Assembly (NCBI RefSeq): GCF_050896395.1
Contig: NZ_JBPBBA010000002.1
Location: 62,001-126,000, forward strand
Direction of reading: 5' to 3'
Length of the DNA stretch: 64,000 nt
From: Nioella aestuarii
GTDB lineage: Bacteria; Pseudomonadota; Alphaproteobacteria; Rhodobacterales; Rhodobacteraceae
The translations under genes and the position numbers were made by a program. Position 1 is the first letter of the stretch, and each line of letters starts with the position of its first letter. Under the pieces are notes generated by a model that ran no database searches, was not told the origin of the DNA, and saw only the letters and a list, made by a program, of their open reading frames with translations. This document shows positions 40,473-48,337 of the stretch, piece by piece.

Positions 40473-41393
40473 ATGGGACTTCTAGACGGAAAAACAGCTC
40501 TCGTAACGGGTGCCAGCCGGGGCATAGGACGAGGTATAGCGATCGAACTGGCGCGGGAAGGCGCCGCGGTTGCCGTTGCGGCGCGAACGGTATCGCCGGA
40601 TAGTCCGGCCCGCGTGGATGGGGACGGCGCGCGCGTTGGCGGTTCGCTCGACGGCCTCGTGGTGCAGATCACGAATGAAGGCGGACAGGCCGTCGCATTC
40701 CCTTGCGACCTGAGCCATGCAGACCAGATCACCGCGCTGGCCAATGCTGTCAGGGATCGCTTCGGGCGCATCGACATCCTGGTCAATAACGGCATGCCCC
40801 AGCACACGATGACAGGCCGTTTCTGGGAACTGCCCGCGGAGGTTTACGAAGGCCAGATGACGATTGGCCCGCGCTCGTATTTTCTGGCAGCGCGCGCATG
40901 TGTACCGATGATGATCGAGCAGCGCGGTGGCGTCGTCGTCAACATCTCTTCGCCAGGCTCCTGCATAGACTTCTATGGCGCGGCCTACAGCGTGGCGCGC
41001 GCCGCATCAGACCGCATGGTGCAGGCCTTTGCCACCGACTTGGACGGGACAGGGGTTCGCGCCTACTCGCTCTGGCCCTCCTATATCCGGACCGAACGCC
41101 TGGTCATGGCGGCTGAAGGCCAGCCCGCCGGCTTTGACGTGCCCGAAGGGTTCGACCCCGCGACGGGGGCAAATTCGCCCGAAATGGTGGGGCGCGGCAT
41201 CGCCCGATTGGCCGCCGACGAAAAGGACGAAATGGAGCGCAATGGCAAAGTGGTGACGTTGGCTGAACTGTCCGACTACTACGGCTTTTCCGATACGGAC
41301 GGACGCCCGGCAATTCGCCATATGTTCATTGACCCGATGATCGAAAACTTTGGTCGCGTGTTTCCGCTAGCTTTCGAAAAAATCGCCAAATGA
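40473..41393 (+). CDS. SDR-family oxidoreductase, DHRS1-like, altered active site
   Basis: About 306 residues from ATG 40473 (GGAGAG precedes it; an ATG at 40455 lies upstream). The T-G-A-S-R-G-I-G-R-G NAD(P) motif and V-N-I-S-S-P-G-S segment match the DHRS1-like branch. The usual Y-x-x-x-K is Y-S-V-A-R here, with Arg for the catalytic lysine, and the position that carries the catalytic Asn is not conserved either. So it may be an altered enzyme or a non-catalytic binder. It follows the methyltransferase and likely acts in the same pathway. Confidence 0.85.
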   Translation: MGLLDGKTALVTGASRGIGRGIAIELAREGAAVAVAARTVSPDSPARVDGDGARVGGSLDGLVVQITNEGGQAVAFPCDLSHADQITALANAVRDRFGRIDILVNNGMPQHTMTGRFWELPAEVYEGQMTIGPRSYFLAARACVPMMIEQRGGVVVNISSPGSCIDFYGAAYSVARAASDRMVQAFATDLDGTGVRAYSLWPSYIRTERLVMAAEGQPAGFDVPEGFDPATGANSPEMVGRGIARLAADEKDEMERNGKVVTLAELSDYYGFSDTDGRPAIRHMFIDPMIENFGRVFPLAFEKIAK

Positions 41394-41421
41394 GACTCGC
41401 GAAGGGCGCACGCAGCGAACG

Positions 41422-41555
41422 GCGGCTTCGTCCGCAAAGCCGACTTCGGGTCGGGGTCCGCCGTCTCGGATCTAGATCACTAGAACCGCTGGCCTCACCC
41501 GTCTCGGAATATCTCCGCAGCCCCCTCACCGCTCGCCCCCGAAAAAAGGGGGTTT
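41422..41555 (+). other. GC-rich intergenic stretch with hairpins before the leuA leader
   Basis: Downstream of the SDR gene the sequence CGGCTT-CGTCCGCA-AAGCCG can form a short stem, and further on CCCCC (41536-41540) / GGGGG (41548-41552) followed by TTT makes a weak terminator-like hairpin. This probably ends the methyltransferase-SDR transcript before the leuA promoter. Confidence 0.4.
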
Positions 41556-41580
41556 CCATCCGGTTTCCGGCACGTAATAT
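41553..41580 (+). promoter_or_regulatory. Likely leuA leader promoter
   Basis: TTTCCA (41553-41558) and TAATAT (41575-41580), 16 bases apart, are a reasonable -35/-10 pair. The transcript would begin close to the leader-peptide ATG at 41588, so the leader could be translated from a leaderless or nearly leaderless message. Confidence 0.45.
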
Positions 41581-41587
41581 GCGCCCC

Positions 41588-41674
41588 ATGACGACGCACA
41601 CTCATATCCGGACCCTGACCGCCCCCACGGGCGGCCTAGACCTGTGCGCTCTTCTTCTCCTTAGCCGCCTCTGA
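41588..41674 (+). CDS. leuL: Leucine-rich leader peptide of leuA (attenuator)
   Basis: A 28-codon open frame, M-T-T-H-T-H-I-R, ends C-A-L-L-L-L-S-R-L. It contains seven leucines including a run of four just before the stop at 41672-41674, and lies about 90 bases upstream of leuA. Leucine-run leader peptides are the established sensor of leu operon attenuation. An ATG at 41579 would add three residues. The coding strand, position and codon run make chance unlikely, though no expression is shown. Confidence 0.75.
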   Translation: MTTHTHIRTLTAPTGGLDLCALLLLSRL

Positions 41675-41719
41675 GCGTGCCTTTCGGCGCGACCGCTCAG
41701 GGGGGAACCAGCGCCGAAA
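41671..41719 (+). promoter_or_regulatory. Alternative hairpins of the leuA leader
   Basis: Two inverted repeats overlap: CTGAGCG (41671-41677) with CGCTCAG (41694-41700), and TTTCGGCGC (41682-41690) with GCGCCGAAA (41711-41719). The second has its left arm inside the loop of the first, so only one can form fully. A ribosome stalled on the Leu codons at the end of leuL would cover the first arm and favour the second. No strong T tract follows, so Rho or translation control may be involved. Confidence 0.6.
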
Positions 41720-41760
41720 CGACACCAAAAGACAATCTGGCTAAGACCAAGGATACCCCC

Positions 41761-43332
41761 ATGACCATCGACAAAGATCGCGTGTTGATCTTCGACACCA
41801 CCCTGCGTGACGGCGAACAGTCGCCCGGCGCCACCATGAGCCATGACGAGAAGCTGGAAATTGCAGCCCTTCTGGACGAGATGGGCGTCGACATAATCGA
41901 GGCCGGCTTCCCCATTGCCTCGGAAGGTGATTTCGCCGCCGTGTCCGAGATCGCGAAACTGGCGAAATCCGCCACGATCTGCGGCCTTGCGCGGGCCAAC
42001 TACAAGGATATCGACCGCTGTTGGGAGGCCGTGAAACACGCGAAATCCCCGCGCATCCATACCTTCATCGGCACCTCACCGCAGCACCGCGCCATTCCGA
42101 ACCTGACCATGGACGAGATGGCAGACCGTATCCATGAAACCGTGACCCATGCCCGCAACCTCTGCGACAACGTGCAGTGGTCGCCGATGGATGCGACCCG
42201 GACGGAATGGGATTACCTCGCACGTGTGGTCGAGATTGCCATCAAGGCGGGCGCCACCACGATCAATATCCCCGATACCGTCGGCTACACCGCCCCGGTG
42301 GAATCGGCTGACCTGATCCGCCGCCTGATCGCGGAGGTGCCCGGCGCCGACGACGTGATCTTTGCAACCCATTGTCACAATGACCTCGGCATGGCGACGG
42401 CCAACGCGCTTGGGGCTGTTGCGGGTGGCGCGCGGCAGATCGAATGCACCATTAACGGTCTGGGCGAACGGGCCGGCAACACCGCGCTGGAAGAAGTCGT
42501 GATGGCCCTGAAAGTGCGCAACGACATCATGCCCTACACGACCGGCATCGACACGACCAAGATCATGCATATCTCGCGCCGGGTTTCGACCGTGTCAGGT
42601 TTCGCCGTGCAACCCAACAAGGCCATCGTCGGCAAGAACGCCTTCGCCCATGAAAGCGGCATCCATCAGGACGGGATGCTGAAATCGGCCGACACGTTCG
42701 AGATCATGCGACCGGAGGATGTGGGCCTTGCCGGGACCTCGCTGCCTCTGGGCAAGCATTCGGGCCGGGCGGCGCTGCGCGCGAAGCTGAAGGATTTGGG
42801 CTTCGATATGGTGGACAACCAATTAAATGACCTGTTCGTGCGCTTCAAGGCGCTGGCCGACCGCAAGAAAGAGGTCTTCGACGACGACCTGATCGCGCTG
42901 GTGACGGATGCCGCCGCGGCGGGCACCGAGGATCATCTGGAGCTGAAATTTCTGCGCGTGATCTGCGGCACCGAGGCGCCCCAGTCTGCCGACATCACGC
43001 TGCGCGTGGGCGACAAGGACAAGCAGGCTACCGCACAAGGCGACGGCCCGGTCGATGCGGCCTTCAACGCTGTGAAGGCGCTTTATCCGAACGAAGCGGC
43101 GCTGCAGCTCTATCAGGTCAGCGCCGTGACCGAAGGCATGGACGCGCAGGCCACCGTGACCGTCCGCATCGAGGAAGACGGGCGCATCGCCACGGGCCAA
43201 TCGGCGGATACAGACACAGTGGTCGCCAGCGTCAAGGCGTACGTCAACGCGCTCAACCGTTTGATCGTCCGGCGCGAGAAGCTGGGTGAAGGCAGCGACA
43301 AGCGCGAGGTGTCCTATAAGGACGTGAACTGA
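41761..43332 (+). CDS. leuA: 2-Isopropylmalate synthase
   Basis: The 523-residue enzyme has the metal/acetyl-CoA motif F-D-T-T-L-R-D-G-E-Q-S-P-G near residues 12-24, T-H-C-H-N-D-L-G with the metal histidines, G-L-G-E-R-A-G-N and a C-terminal LeuA allosteric domain that binds leucine. It condenses 2-ketoisovalerate with acetyl-CoA, the committed step of leucine synthesis. ATG 41761 follows GGATACCCCC. It has a leucine-rich leader peptide upstream, adding transcriptional control to feedback inhibition. leuB/C/D are not in the window. Confidence 0.96.
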   Translation: MTIDKDRVLIFDTTLRDGEQSPGATMSHDEKLEIAALLDEMGVDIIEAGFPIASEGDFAAVSEIAKLAKSATICGLARANYKDIDRCWEAVKHAKSPRIHTFIGTSPQHRAIPNLTMDEMADRIHETVTHARNLCDNVQWSPMDATRTEWDYLARVVEIAIKAGATTINIPDTVGYTAPVESADLIRRLIAEVPGADDVIFATHCHNDLGMATANALGAVAGGARQIECTINGLGERAGNTALEEVVMALKVRNDIMPYTTGIDTTKIMHISRRVSTVSGFAVQPNKAIVGKNAFAHESGIHQDGMLKSADTFEIMRPEDVGLAGTSLPLGKHSGRAALRAKLKDLGFDMVDNQLNDLFVRFKALADRKKEVFDDDLIALVTDAAAAGTEDHLELKFLRVICGTEAPQSADITLRVGDKDKQATAQGDGPVDAAFNAVKALYPNEAALQLYQVSAVTEGMDAQATVTVRIEEDGRIATGQSADTDTVVASVKAYVNALNRLIVRREKLGEGSDKREVSYKDVN

Positions 43333-43339
43333 TCAATGC

Positions 43340-43366
43340 AGCGGCCGCCCCACAAAGGCGGCCGCT
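43340..43366. terminator. Bidirectional hairpin between leuA and Ldh gene
   Basis: AGCGGCCGCC (43340-43349) and GGCGGCCGCT (43357-43366) make a perfect 10-bp stem with a 7-base loop, between the leuA stop and the convergent Ldh-family stop. T tracts are weak on both sides, but position and strength favour a shared transcription end. Confidence 0.7.
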
Positions 43367-43369
43367 CTG

Positions 43370-44431
43370 TCATTCAGGCACTGCGTTCAGATCACGGGCC
43401 ATCTCCTCTATCGCGGCCCAGATCTTTCCCGGCACCCATAGCGGTTTTCCCTGCGCCGCCGCGCATTGTTCTCGCTCCCGCTCTCCAGGCACTTCCACCC
43501 GCTCGCGCCCGTCTGCGGGGGCAGAGGCGCGGATCTCGGCCAGGATCTCTTCTGCCACTGCGTGCATCGCTGGGGCTTCTTGGTAGCGTCGGCAGTCAAG
43601 CGCCAGCACCAGCCAGTTTATCTCGCCCTTGAGGACCGGCCCCAGCATCGCCTCGCCCACCAGTTCAGCAATCAGCGCCAGCCCGTAGCCAAGCGGCCCG
43701 CCCTTGGGCAGGATCGCACCGCCGTTGAAGTAATCCTCCGGGTTGCAGGACGGCGCGCCATTGCGATCCACGATCAACCCTTCGGGCAGGTCCACCCCCG
43801 CCGCGCGCGCTGCGTAGATCCATCCTCCTGCTGCCTGCGACGTCGCAATATCTATGACCACCGGCCCCCGGTCGCCCCCCGGCATGGCGATGCAGAACGG
43901 GTTGGTTGGCAGCAACGCCTCGCGCCCGCCATAGGGCGCCACCATGCGCCAGCGCTTGCGATTACCACCACCAAGCGCAATGGACAGACAGCCGCGCCTT
44001 GCGGCGATTTCACCAAACGCCCCTAGCCGCCCGGTATGACCGGCCCCCAGCACACCGACGGCGGACAGACCATTTTCCAATGCCGCCTCGGCGGCAATCT
44101 CATGTGCGATTCGCATCGCCGGAATGCCGATCCCACCACGGGCCTGCACGCTACGCCTGCCACCCTCATGGCGCATGACCTCTGGCCTTGCCGACGCATC
44201 CAATGTGCCGTCCATGAATTCACGGGTGTATTGCAGGGTTCGAACAATGCCGTGGGATTCGACCCCACATTGGTCAGCTTCAACCAGATGCTCAGCGATT
44301 TCATTCGCCACATCGGCGGGCGCCCCCGCACGCTGGAACAGCGCCTTTGCCATCATCACTGCGTGTTCCGGGGCAACGGGAACACGGTCATAGACGCTCA
44401 GCTTGCCCTGCGGACCGATGCTCTGCTTCAT
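43370..44431 (-). CDS. Ldh-family malate/L-lactate-like dehydrogenase
   Basis: The 353-residue protein from ATG 44431 (AAGGAA upstream) belongs to the type-2 malate/L-lactate dehydrogenase family: E-A-D-x-C-G-V-E-S-H-G near residue 65-75, G-A-G-H-T-G-R-L-G, and N-P-F-C-I-A-M-P with D-I-A-T-S in the NAD-binding part. These enzymes reduce or oxidise alpha-keto/hydroxy acids such as malate, ureidoglycolate or delta-piperideine-2-carboxylate. The exact substrate is not clear, and no pathway partner is adjacent. Confidence 0.88.
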   Translation of the reverse strand: MKQSIGPQGKLSVYDRVPVAPEHAVMMAKALFQRAGAPADVANEIAEHLVEADQCGVESHGIVRTLQYTREFMDGTLDASARPEVMRHEGGRRSVQARGGIGIPAMRIAHEIAAEAALENGLSAVGVLGAGHTGRLGAFGEIAARRGCLSIALGGGNRKRWRMVAPYGGREALLPTNPFCIAMPGGDRGPVVIDIATSQAAGGWIYAARAAGVDLPEGLIVDRNGAPSCNPEDYFNGGAILPKGGPLGYGLALIAELVGEAMLGPVLKGEINWLVLALDCRRYQEAPAMHAVAEEILAEIRASAPADGRERVEVPGEREREQCAAAQGKPLWVPGKIWAAIEEMARDLNAVPE

Positions 44432-44507
44432 GTCATTCCTTGCCTGACGGGCTCTTGCGGCAAGCAAATGATGGGAACGGCCACTGGGTAAAGGGAAACC
44501 TGACGGA

Positions 44508-45518
44508 TCAGGCCAAAATCGGCACCCGCCGCGCGATCTTCAGCCACACCGGCGCAAGACCGAGTGTCAGGACAAGCGTAACCGCCGTCAGTTGCACCGT
44601 TTCCAGTCCCGTGAAGATACGCAATGGCACCAGATAGAGCATGTGGGTCAGGTAGATCACCATCGACAGGTGGCGCGGGTCAAACGGCAAATTGCCGATT
44701 TTCAGGTCACGCGCCCAGACAAACAGGATCGGGGTCAGCAGGAAGGCTGCAAAATTCAGATCGAAAAAGCCCTCTGGACTGAAGGCCAGATAGGCAAGCC
44801 AGGTCTCTGCCAGCAACAGCAACCCCGCCCCCGCGACCATCCACTGCCGTGTTTCCGGGCGAGAGTTCGCCAGCAATCGACCACGATGGAGCAATGTTCC
44901 AAGCGCCAGATAGGGGAAGCCGTAGAACAGGAAATTTCGGGTGATCACCAATAGATCGTAGTGGTTTGAAAGCGTTGAAAAATCCAGCAGCGCATTCTCT
45001 GCATACTGGATCACGCCACCCACAATGAACAGCCCCGCCGCAAGCGCCATCAGCGCCCAATCCGACAGATTTCGCGCCAGGTAGAGCACCACCATACCGC
45101 CGATCAGGGCAGGTAAGTACCACAGATGGAAATACCCGAAGAGAGCCGTCAGTATCAGCCGCATCGGCGTCACCTCCTGTAAGAACAGGATGTAAGGCAG
45201 GAAAATCAAGGTCCAGATCACGTAAACCCGGCCCACCCTCCACAGCCACGGACCCAGACCCTTCGCCATCTGCCGGTCAAAGAAATAGCCGGTGGTCAGC
45301 AGGAAGAAGGGGACGATGATCCGCGCGAGCCCGTTGTTGAACAGGAAATGTGCAGCCGGGCTAACCGCCTGGAAGGTCGCGCAATGCGCCAGAACCACAA
45401 GCAACGCCAACGCAAGCCGGGCCACGTCGATTCCGCCGTAGCGATTGGTGCTCTTTTCTTTTTGATGATCGGCTACGCGAGACGAGCCACTTGGCAAGGT
45501 ATGGTATGCCATAGTCAT
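44508..45518 (-). CDS. Membrane acyltransferase (acyltransferase-3 family)
   Basis: The 336-residue protein has about ten hydrophobic segments. The N-terminal G-G-I-D-V-A-R-L-A-L-A-L-L-V-V-L-A-H with its histidine is the usual motif of acyltransferase-3 proteins, and P-F-F-L-L-T-T-G-Y-F follows. The family O-acylates polysaccharides, lipids or peptidoglycan at the membrane. It ends 76 bases upstream of the Ldh start. Target glycan unknown; capsule or LPS are possible. Direct repeats GCTAAT (45536-45541, 45550-45555) lie upstream of its start. Confidence 0.85.
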   Translation of the reverse strand: MTMAYHTLPSGSSRVADHQKEKSTNRYGGIDVARLALALLVVLAHCATFQAVSPAAHFLFNNGLARIIVPFFLLTTGYFFDRQMAKGLGPWLWRVGRVYVIWTLIFLPYILFLQEVTPMRLILTALFGYFHLWYLPALIGGMVVLYLARNLSDWALMALAAGLFIVGGVIQYAENALLDFSTLSNHYDLLVITRNFLFYGFPYLALGTLLHRGRLLANSRPETRQWMVAGAGLLLLAETWLAYLAFSPEGFFDLNFAAFLLTPILFVWARDLKIGNLPFDPRHLSMVIYLTHMLYLVPLRIFTGLETVQLTAVTLVLTLGLAPVWLKIARRVPILA

Positions 45519-45809
45519 TCAACCAGATATCTTATGCTAATTAACAATTGCTAATGACAGCGTCGCCTGCGGTATAACGGCTCAAAATGCAAATTTCATC
45601 CCAAAAGATGGGCAAAGTCGTGGCTGGATTGATCAACGCCGCAGGGCCATCGCAGGCGAAATTGCGCTGATTTGTTTTGCTCCGAGGCTTTACCTAACCC
45701 CCTGCCCCTGCATATATGCGATGCGTTCCTCGGGGCTGACGGGCATGAGTCCCTCCCCGTAGTCGCCAATGAACCCGAAACACGCGCCACAAGCAGGACT
45801 TCCCCTAAT
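45519..45809. other. Divergent control region of acyltransferase gene and mreB
   Basis: These 291 bases hold no convincing gene. The left part is AT-rich, with two direct copies of GCTAAT 14 bases apart, and likely contains the minus-strand acyltransferase promoter. The right part is GC-rich and must contain the mreB promoter; TTGTTT followed after 17 bases by TAACCC near 45672-45702 is a weak candidate. Confidence 0.45.
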
Positions 45810-46850
45810 ATGTTCGGAATTTTCGGCAGCCTCTTCTCCGCTGACATGGCCATCGACCTCGGCACCGCCAACACGCTGGTTTACGTCAAGGGCAAAGGCG
45901 TGGTCCTGAATGAACCCTCGGTTGTGGCCTATCAGATCAAGGACGGCGTCAAGAAGGCGCTGGCCTTTGGCGAGGACGCAAAGCTGATGCTTGGCCGGAC
46001 ACCGGGCAGCATTCAGGCCATTCGCCCGATGCGCGAAGGGGTGATTGCCGACTTTGACGTGGCCGAAGAGATGATCAAGCACTTCATCCGCAAGGTCCAC
46101 AAGCGCACCACCTTCACCAAGCCCAAGATCATCGTCTGTGTGCCCCACGGTGCAACGCCCGTGGAAAAGCGTGCCATTCGTCAGTCGGTGCTTTCGGCAG
46201 GGGCGCGCAAGGCGGGCCTGATCGCAGAGCCCATTGCAGCTGCCATCGGTGCCGGGATGCCGATCACCGATCCGACCGGCTCTATGGTTGTCGATATCGG
46301 CGGCGGGACGACCGAGGTTGCGGTTCTGTCACTGGCCGACATTGTTTACGCCCGCTCCGTCCGCGTCGGCGGTGACCGTATGGACGAAGCGATTATCAGC
46401 TACCTGCGCCGCCAGCAGAACCTTTTGATTGGTGAGGCCACCGCAGAGCGGATTAAAACCTCTATCGGTACCGCCCGTATGCCCGATGACGGGCGCGGCG
46501 CCTCGATGCAGATCCGCGGCCGAGACCTTCTGAACGGCGTACCCAAGGAAACCGAGATCAGCCAGGCCCAGGTGGCAGAGGCGCTGGCAGAACCGGTGCA
46601 GCAGATCTGCGAAGCCGTGATGGGCGCGCTGGAAGCAACCCCGCCCGACCTTGCCGCCGACATCGTGGATCGCGGCGTGATGCTTACGGGCGGTGGCGCA
46701 TTGCTTGGTGAGCTTGACCTCGCCCTGCGCGAACAGACGGGGCTGGCTATTTCCGTGGCCGACGAAAGCCTCAACTGCGTGGCGCTCGGCACTGGCAAAG
46801 CTCTGGAATACGAGAACCTTTTGCGCCACGCTATCGATTACGACAGCTGA
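45810..46850 (+). CDS. mreB: Rod shape-determining actin homologue MreB
   Basis: The 346-residue protein starts M-F-G-I-F-G-S-L-F-S-A-D, whose amphipathic N-terminus binds the membrane. Actin-fold motifs are phosphate 1 I-D-L-G-T-A-N-T near residue 15-22, phosphate 2 V-V-D-I-G-G-G-T-T-E and adenosine T-G-G-G-A. It polymerises along the membrane and guides the cell-wall elongation machinery. It is the first of an intact mreBCD-mrdA-rodA cluster. Confidence 0.97.
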   Translation: MFGIFGSLFSADMAIDLGTANTLVYVKGKGVVLNEPSVVAYQIKDGVKKALAFGEDAKLMLGRTPGSIQAIRPMREGVIADFDVAEEMIKHFIRKVHKRTTFTKPKIIVCVPHGATPVEKRAIRQSVLSAGARKAGLIAEPIAAAIGAGMPITDPTGSMVVDIGGGTTEVAVLSLADIVYARSVRVGGDRMDEAIISYLRRQQNLLIGEATAERIKTSIGTARMPDDGRGASMQIRGRDLLNGVPKETEISQAQVAEALAEPVQQICEAVMGALEATPPDLAADIVDRGVMLTGGGALLGELDLALREQTGLAISVADESLNCVALGTGKALEYENLLRHAIDYDS

Positions 46851-46887
46851 TCCGCCGCCCGTCGCGCGGCCCCGATAAAAGGACCAC

Positions 46888-47811
46888 ATGGCCCGAGAGC
46901 GCACCGACAGCAGCCATATCAGACCCGTCCGGCGCCTTTTGCTGGCGGTCCTGTTGCTGTGTCTTGCGGTCCTGGTGCTGATCTGGCGGATCGACAATCC
47001 CCGCGTCGAGCGATTGCGCAGTGCCATCACCGACCGGATCGTCCCAAACCTGGAATGGGTCATGGCCCCGGTGACAGCCTTCGGCCGCATGATCGACGAC
47101 TTCCAGTCCTACACGCGCCTTTACGAACAGAACGAAGAACTGCGCCGCGAGTTGCAACAGATGCGATCCTGGCGCGAGGCCGCCTTGCAGTTGGAACAGG
47201 AAAACGCCCGTCTGCTCGACCTCAATCGCGTGCAGCTGGACCCGGAACTGACCTATGTCACCGGCCTTGTGCTGACCGACAGCGGCAGCCCGTTCCGCCG
47301 GTCTGTTCTTCTGAATGTGGGCGCGCGCGATGGCATTCTTGACGGGTGGGCCACGATGGACGGGCTTGGCGTCGTGGGGCGTATTTCCGGGGTTGCGGAA
47401 AACACCGCTCGCGTCGTGTTGCTGACCGATGCCGCAAGCCGCGTGCCGGTCACGGTCATGCCCTCCAGCCAGCAGGCGCTGTTGATGGGCGACAATACCG
47501 GCCTGCCGCTGCTGGAATTTCTGGAGGATATCGAAGACGTGTCCCCCGGCGACCGGATCGTGACCTCGGGCGATGGCGGCGTGTTTCCCGCCGGCCTGCT
47601 GGTGGGTCATGTGGTGGTTGACCGTGACGGCCGGTTGCGCGCCCGCCCCTCTGCCGATTTCTCTCGGCTGAACTTCCTGCGGGTCATGCGCAGCCACCCT
47701 GGCACCTCGCTATCGGACCCCGGCGGGCTGATCGGGCCGCCCTGGCCGCTGACACCGGAGCCAGAAGCCGAAGCAGCACCTGAAGCCGGGAACGAGACCG
47801 CCGATGGCTGA
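46888..47811 (+). CDS. mreC: Rod shape-determining protein MreC
   Basis: The 307-residue protein has a single N-terminal membrane segment near residues 16-33, then a coiled coil (Y-E-Q-N-E-E-L-R-R-E-L-Q-Q near 75-100) and the two-barrel beta domain with V-G-R-I-S-G-V-A and L-L-T-D-A-A-S-R-V-P-V. The tail is Pro/Glu/Ala-rich. MreC activates PBP2 in the periplasm. It starts 37 bases after mreB and overlaps mreD by 8 bases. Confidence 0.95.
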   Translation: MARERTDSSHIRPVRRLLLAVLLLCLAVLVLIWRIDNPRVERLRSAITDRIVPNLEWVMAPVTAFGRMIDDFQSYTRLYEQNEELRRELQQMRSWREAALQLEQENARLLDLNRVQLDPELTYVTGLVLTDSGSPFRRSVLLNVGARDGILDGWATMDGLGVVGRISGVAENTARVVLLTDAASRVPVTVMPSSQQALLMGDNTGLPLLEFLEDIEDVSPGDRIVTSGDGGVFPAGLLVGHVVVDRDGRLRARPSADFSRLNFLRVMRSHPGTSLSDPGGLIGPPWPLTPEPEAEAAPEAGNETADG

Positions 47812-48337
47812 GGGTGCGCAAAGCCGGATCTGGAGCTATCGGTCGATCTACCTTCTCTTTGGTCTGTCGGTGATCTTCTACAGGTTGTTGCCGCTTGAAA
47901 CCGGCACCCCCGGCCTGCCCGGGCCGGACTTCATTCTCTGCGTCACCCTGGTCTGGGTGCTGCGCCAACCGACTGCTGTTCCGGTCGGTGCGATCCTGCT
48001 TCTGATGCTGCTCAGCGATTTTCTGCTGCAACGCCCGCCGGGGCTATGGACGGCCCTGACAATCGCCGCTGCCGAATACCTGCGCAACCGACGTGCAGGC
48101 ATCGCAGAAACCCCGTTTCTGTTTGAATGGGGCATGGTTGCGGGCGTGATCCTGGCCATGGTTCTGTCGCAGCGGCTGATTCTCTGGGTGTTGCTGGCCG
48201 ATCAGCCAAGCCTTGGGCTGTCCTTGATGGAAGGGCTTGCCACGATCGTGATCTACCCGGTTGTCGTCATGGTCTCGAAATTCGCCCTGGGAATGGATAA
48301 GTTGCCCGTGGTGGAATCAGAGCCCGGTCGACCATGA
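47804..48337 (+). CDS. mreD: Rod shape-determining protein MreD
   Basis: The 177-residue protein is made almost entirely of five to six hydrophobic segments, as expected of MreD, and contains the G-x-P-G-P-D-F and L-Q-R-P-P-G-L-W-T-A segments of the alphaproteobacterial type. It overlaps both mreC and mrdA by a few bases (ATGA with mrdA at 48334-48337). It works with MreC in the elongasome membrane complex. Confidence 0.92.
   Translation: MAEGAQSRIWSYRSIYLLFGLSVIFYRLLPLETGTPGLPGPDFILCVTLVWVLRQPTAVPVGAILLLMLLSDFLLQRPPGLWTALTIAAAEYLRNRRAGIAETPFLFEWGMVAGVILAMVLSQRLILWVLLADQPSLGLSLMEGLATIVIYPVVVMVSKFALGMDKLPVVESEPGRP

Noticed and set aside
41390..41674. Long frame (94 codons) ending at the leuL stop
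   Set aside because: Its upstream part is Arg-rich with no start signal; the promoter-like pair and ATG 41588 support only the short leader frame.
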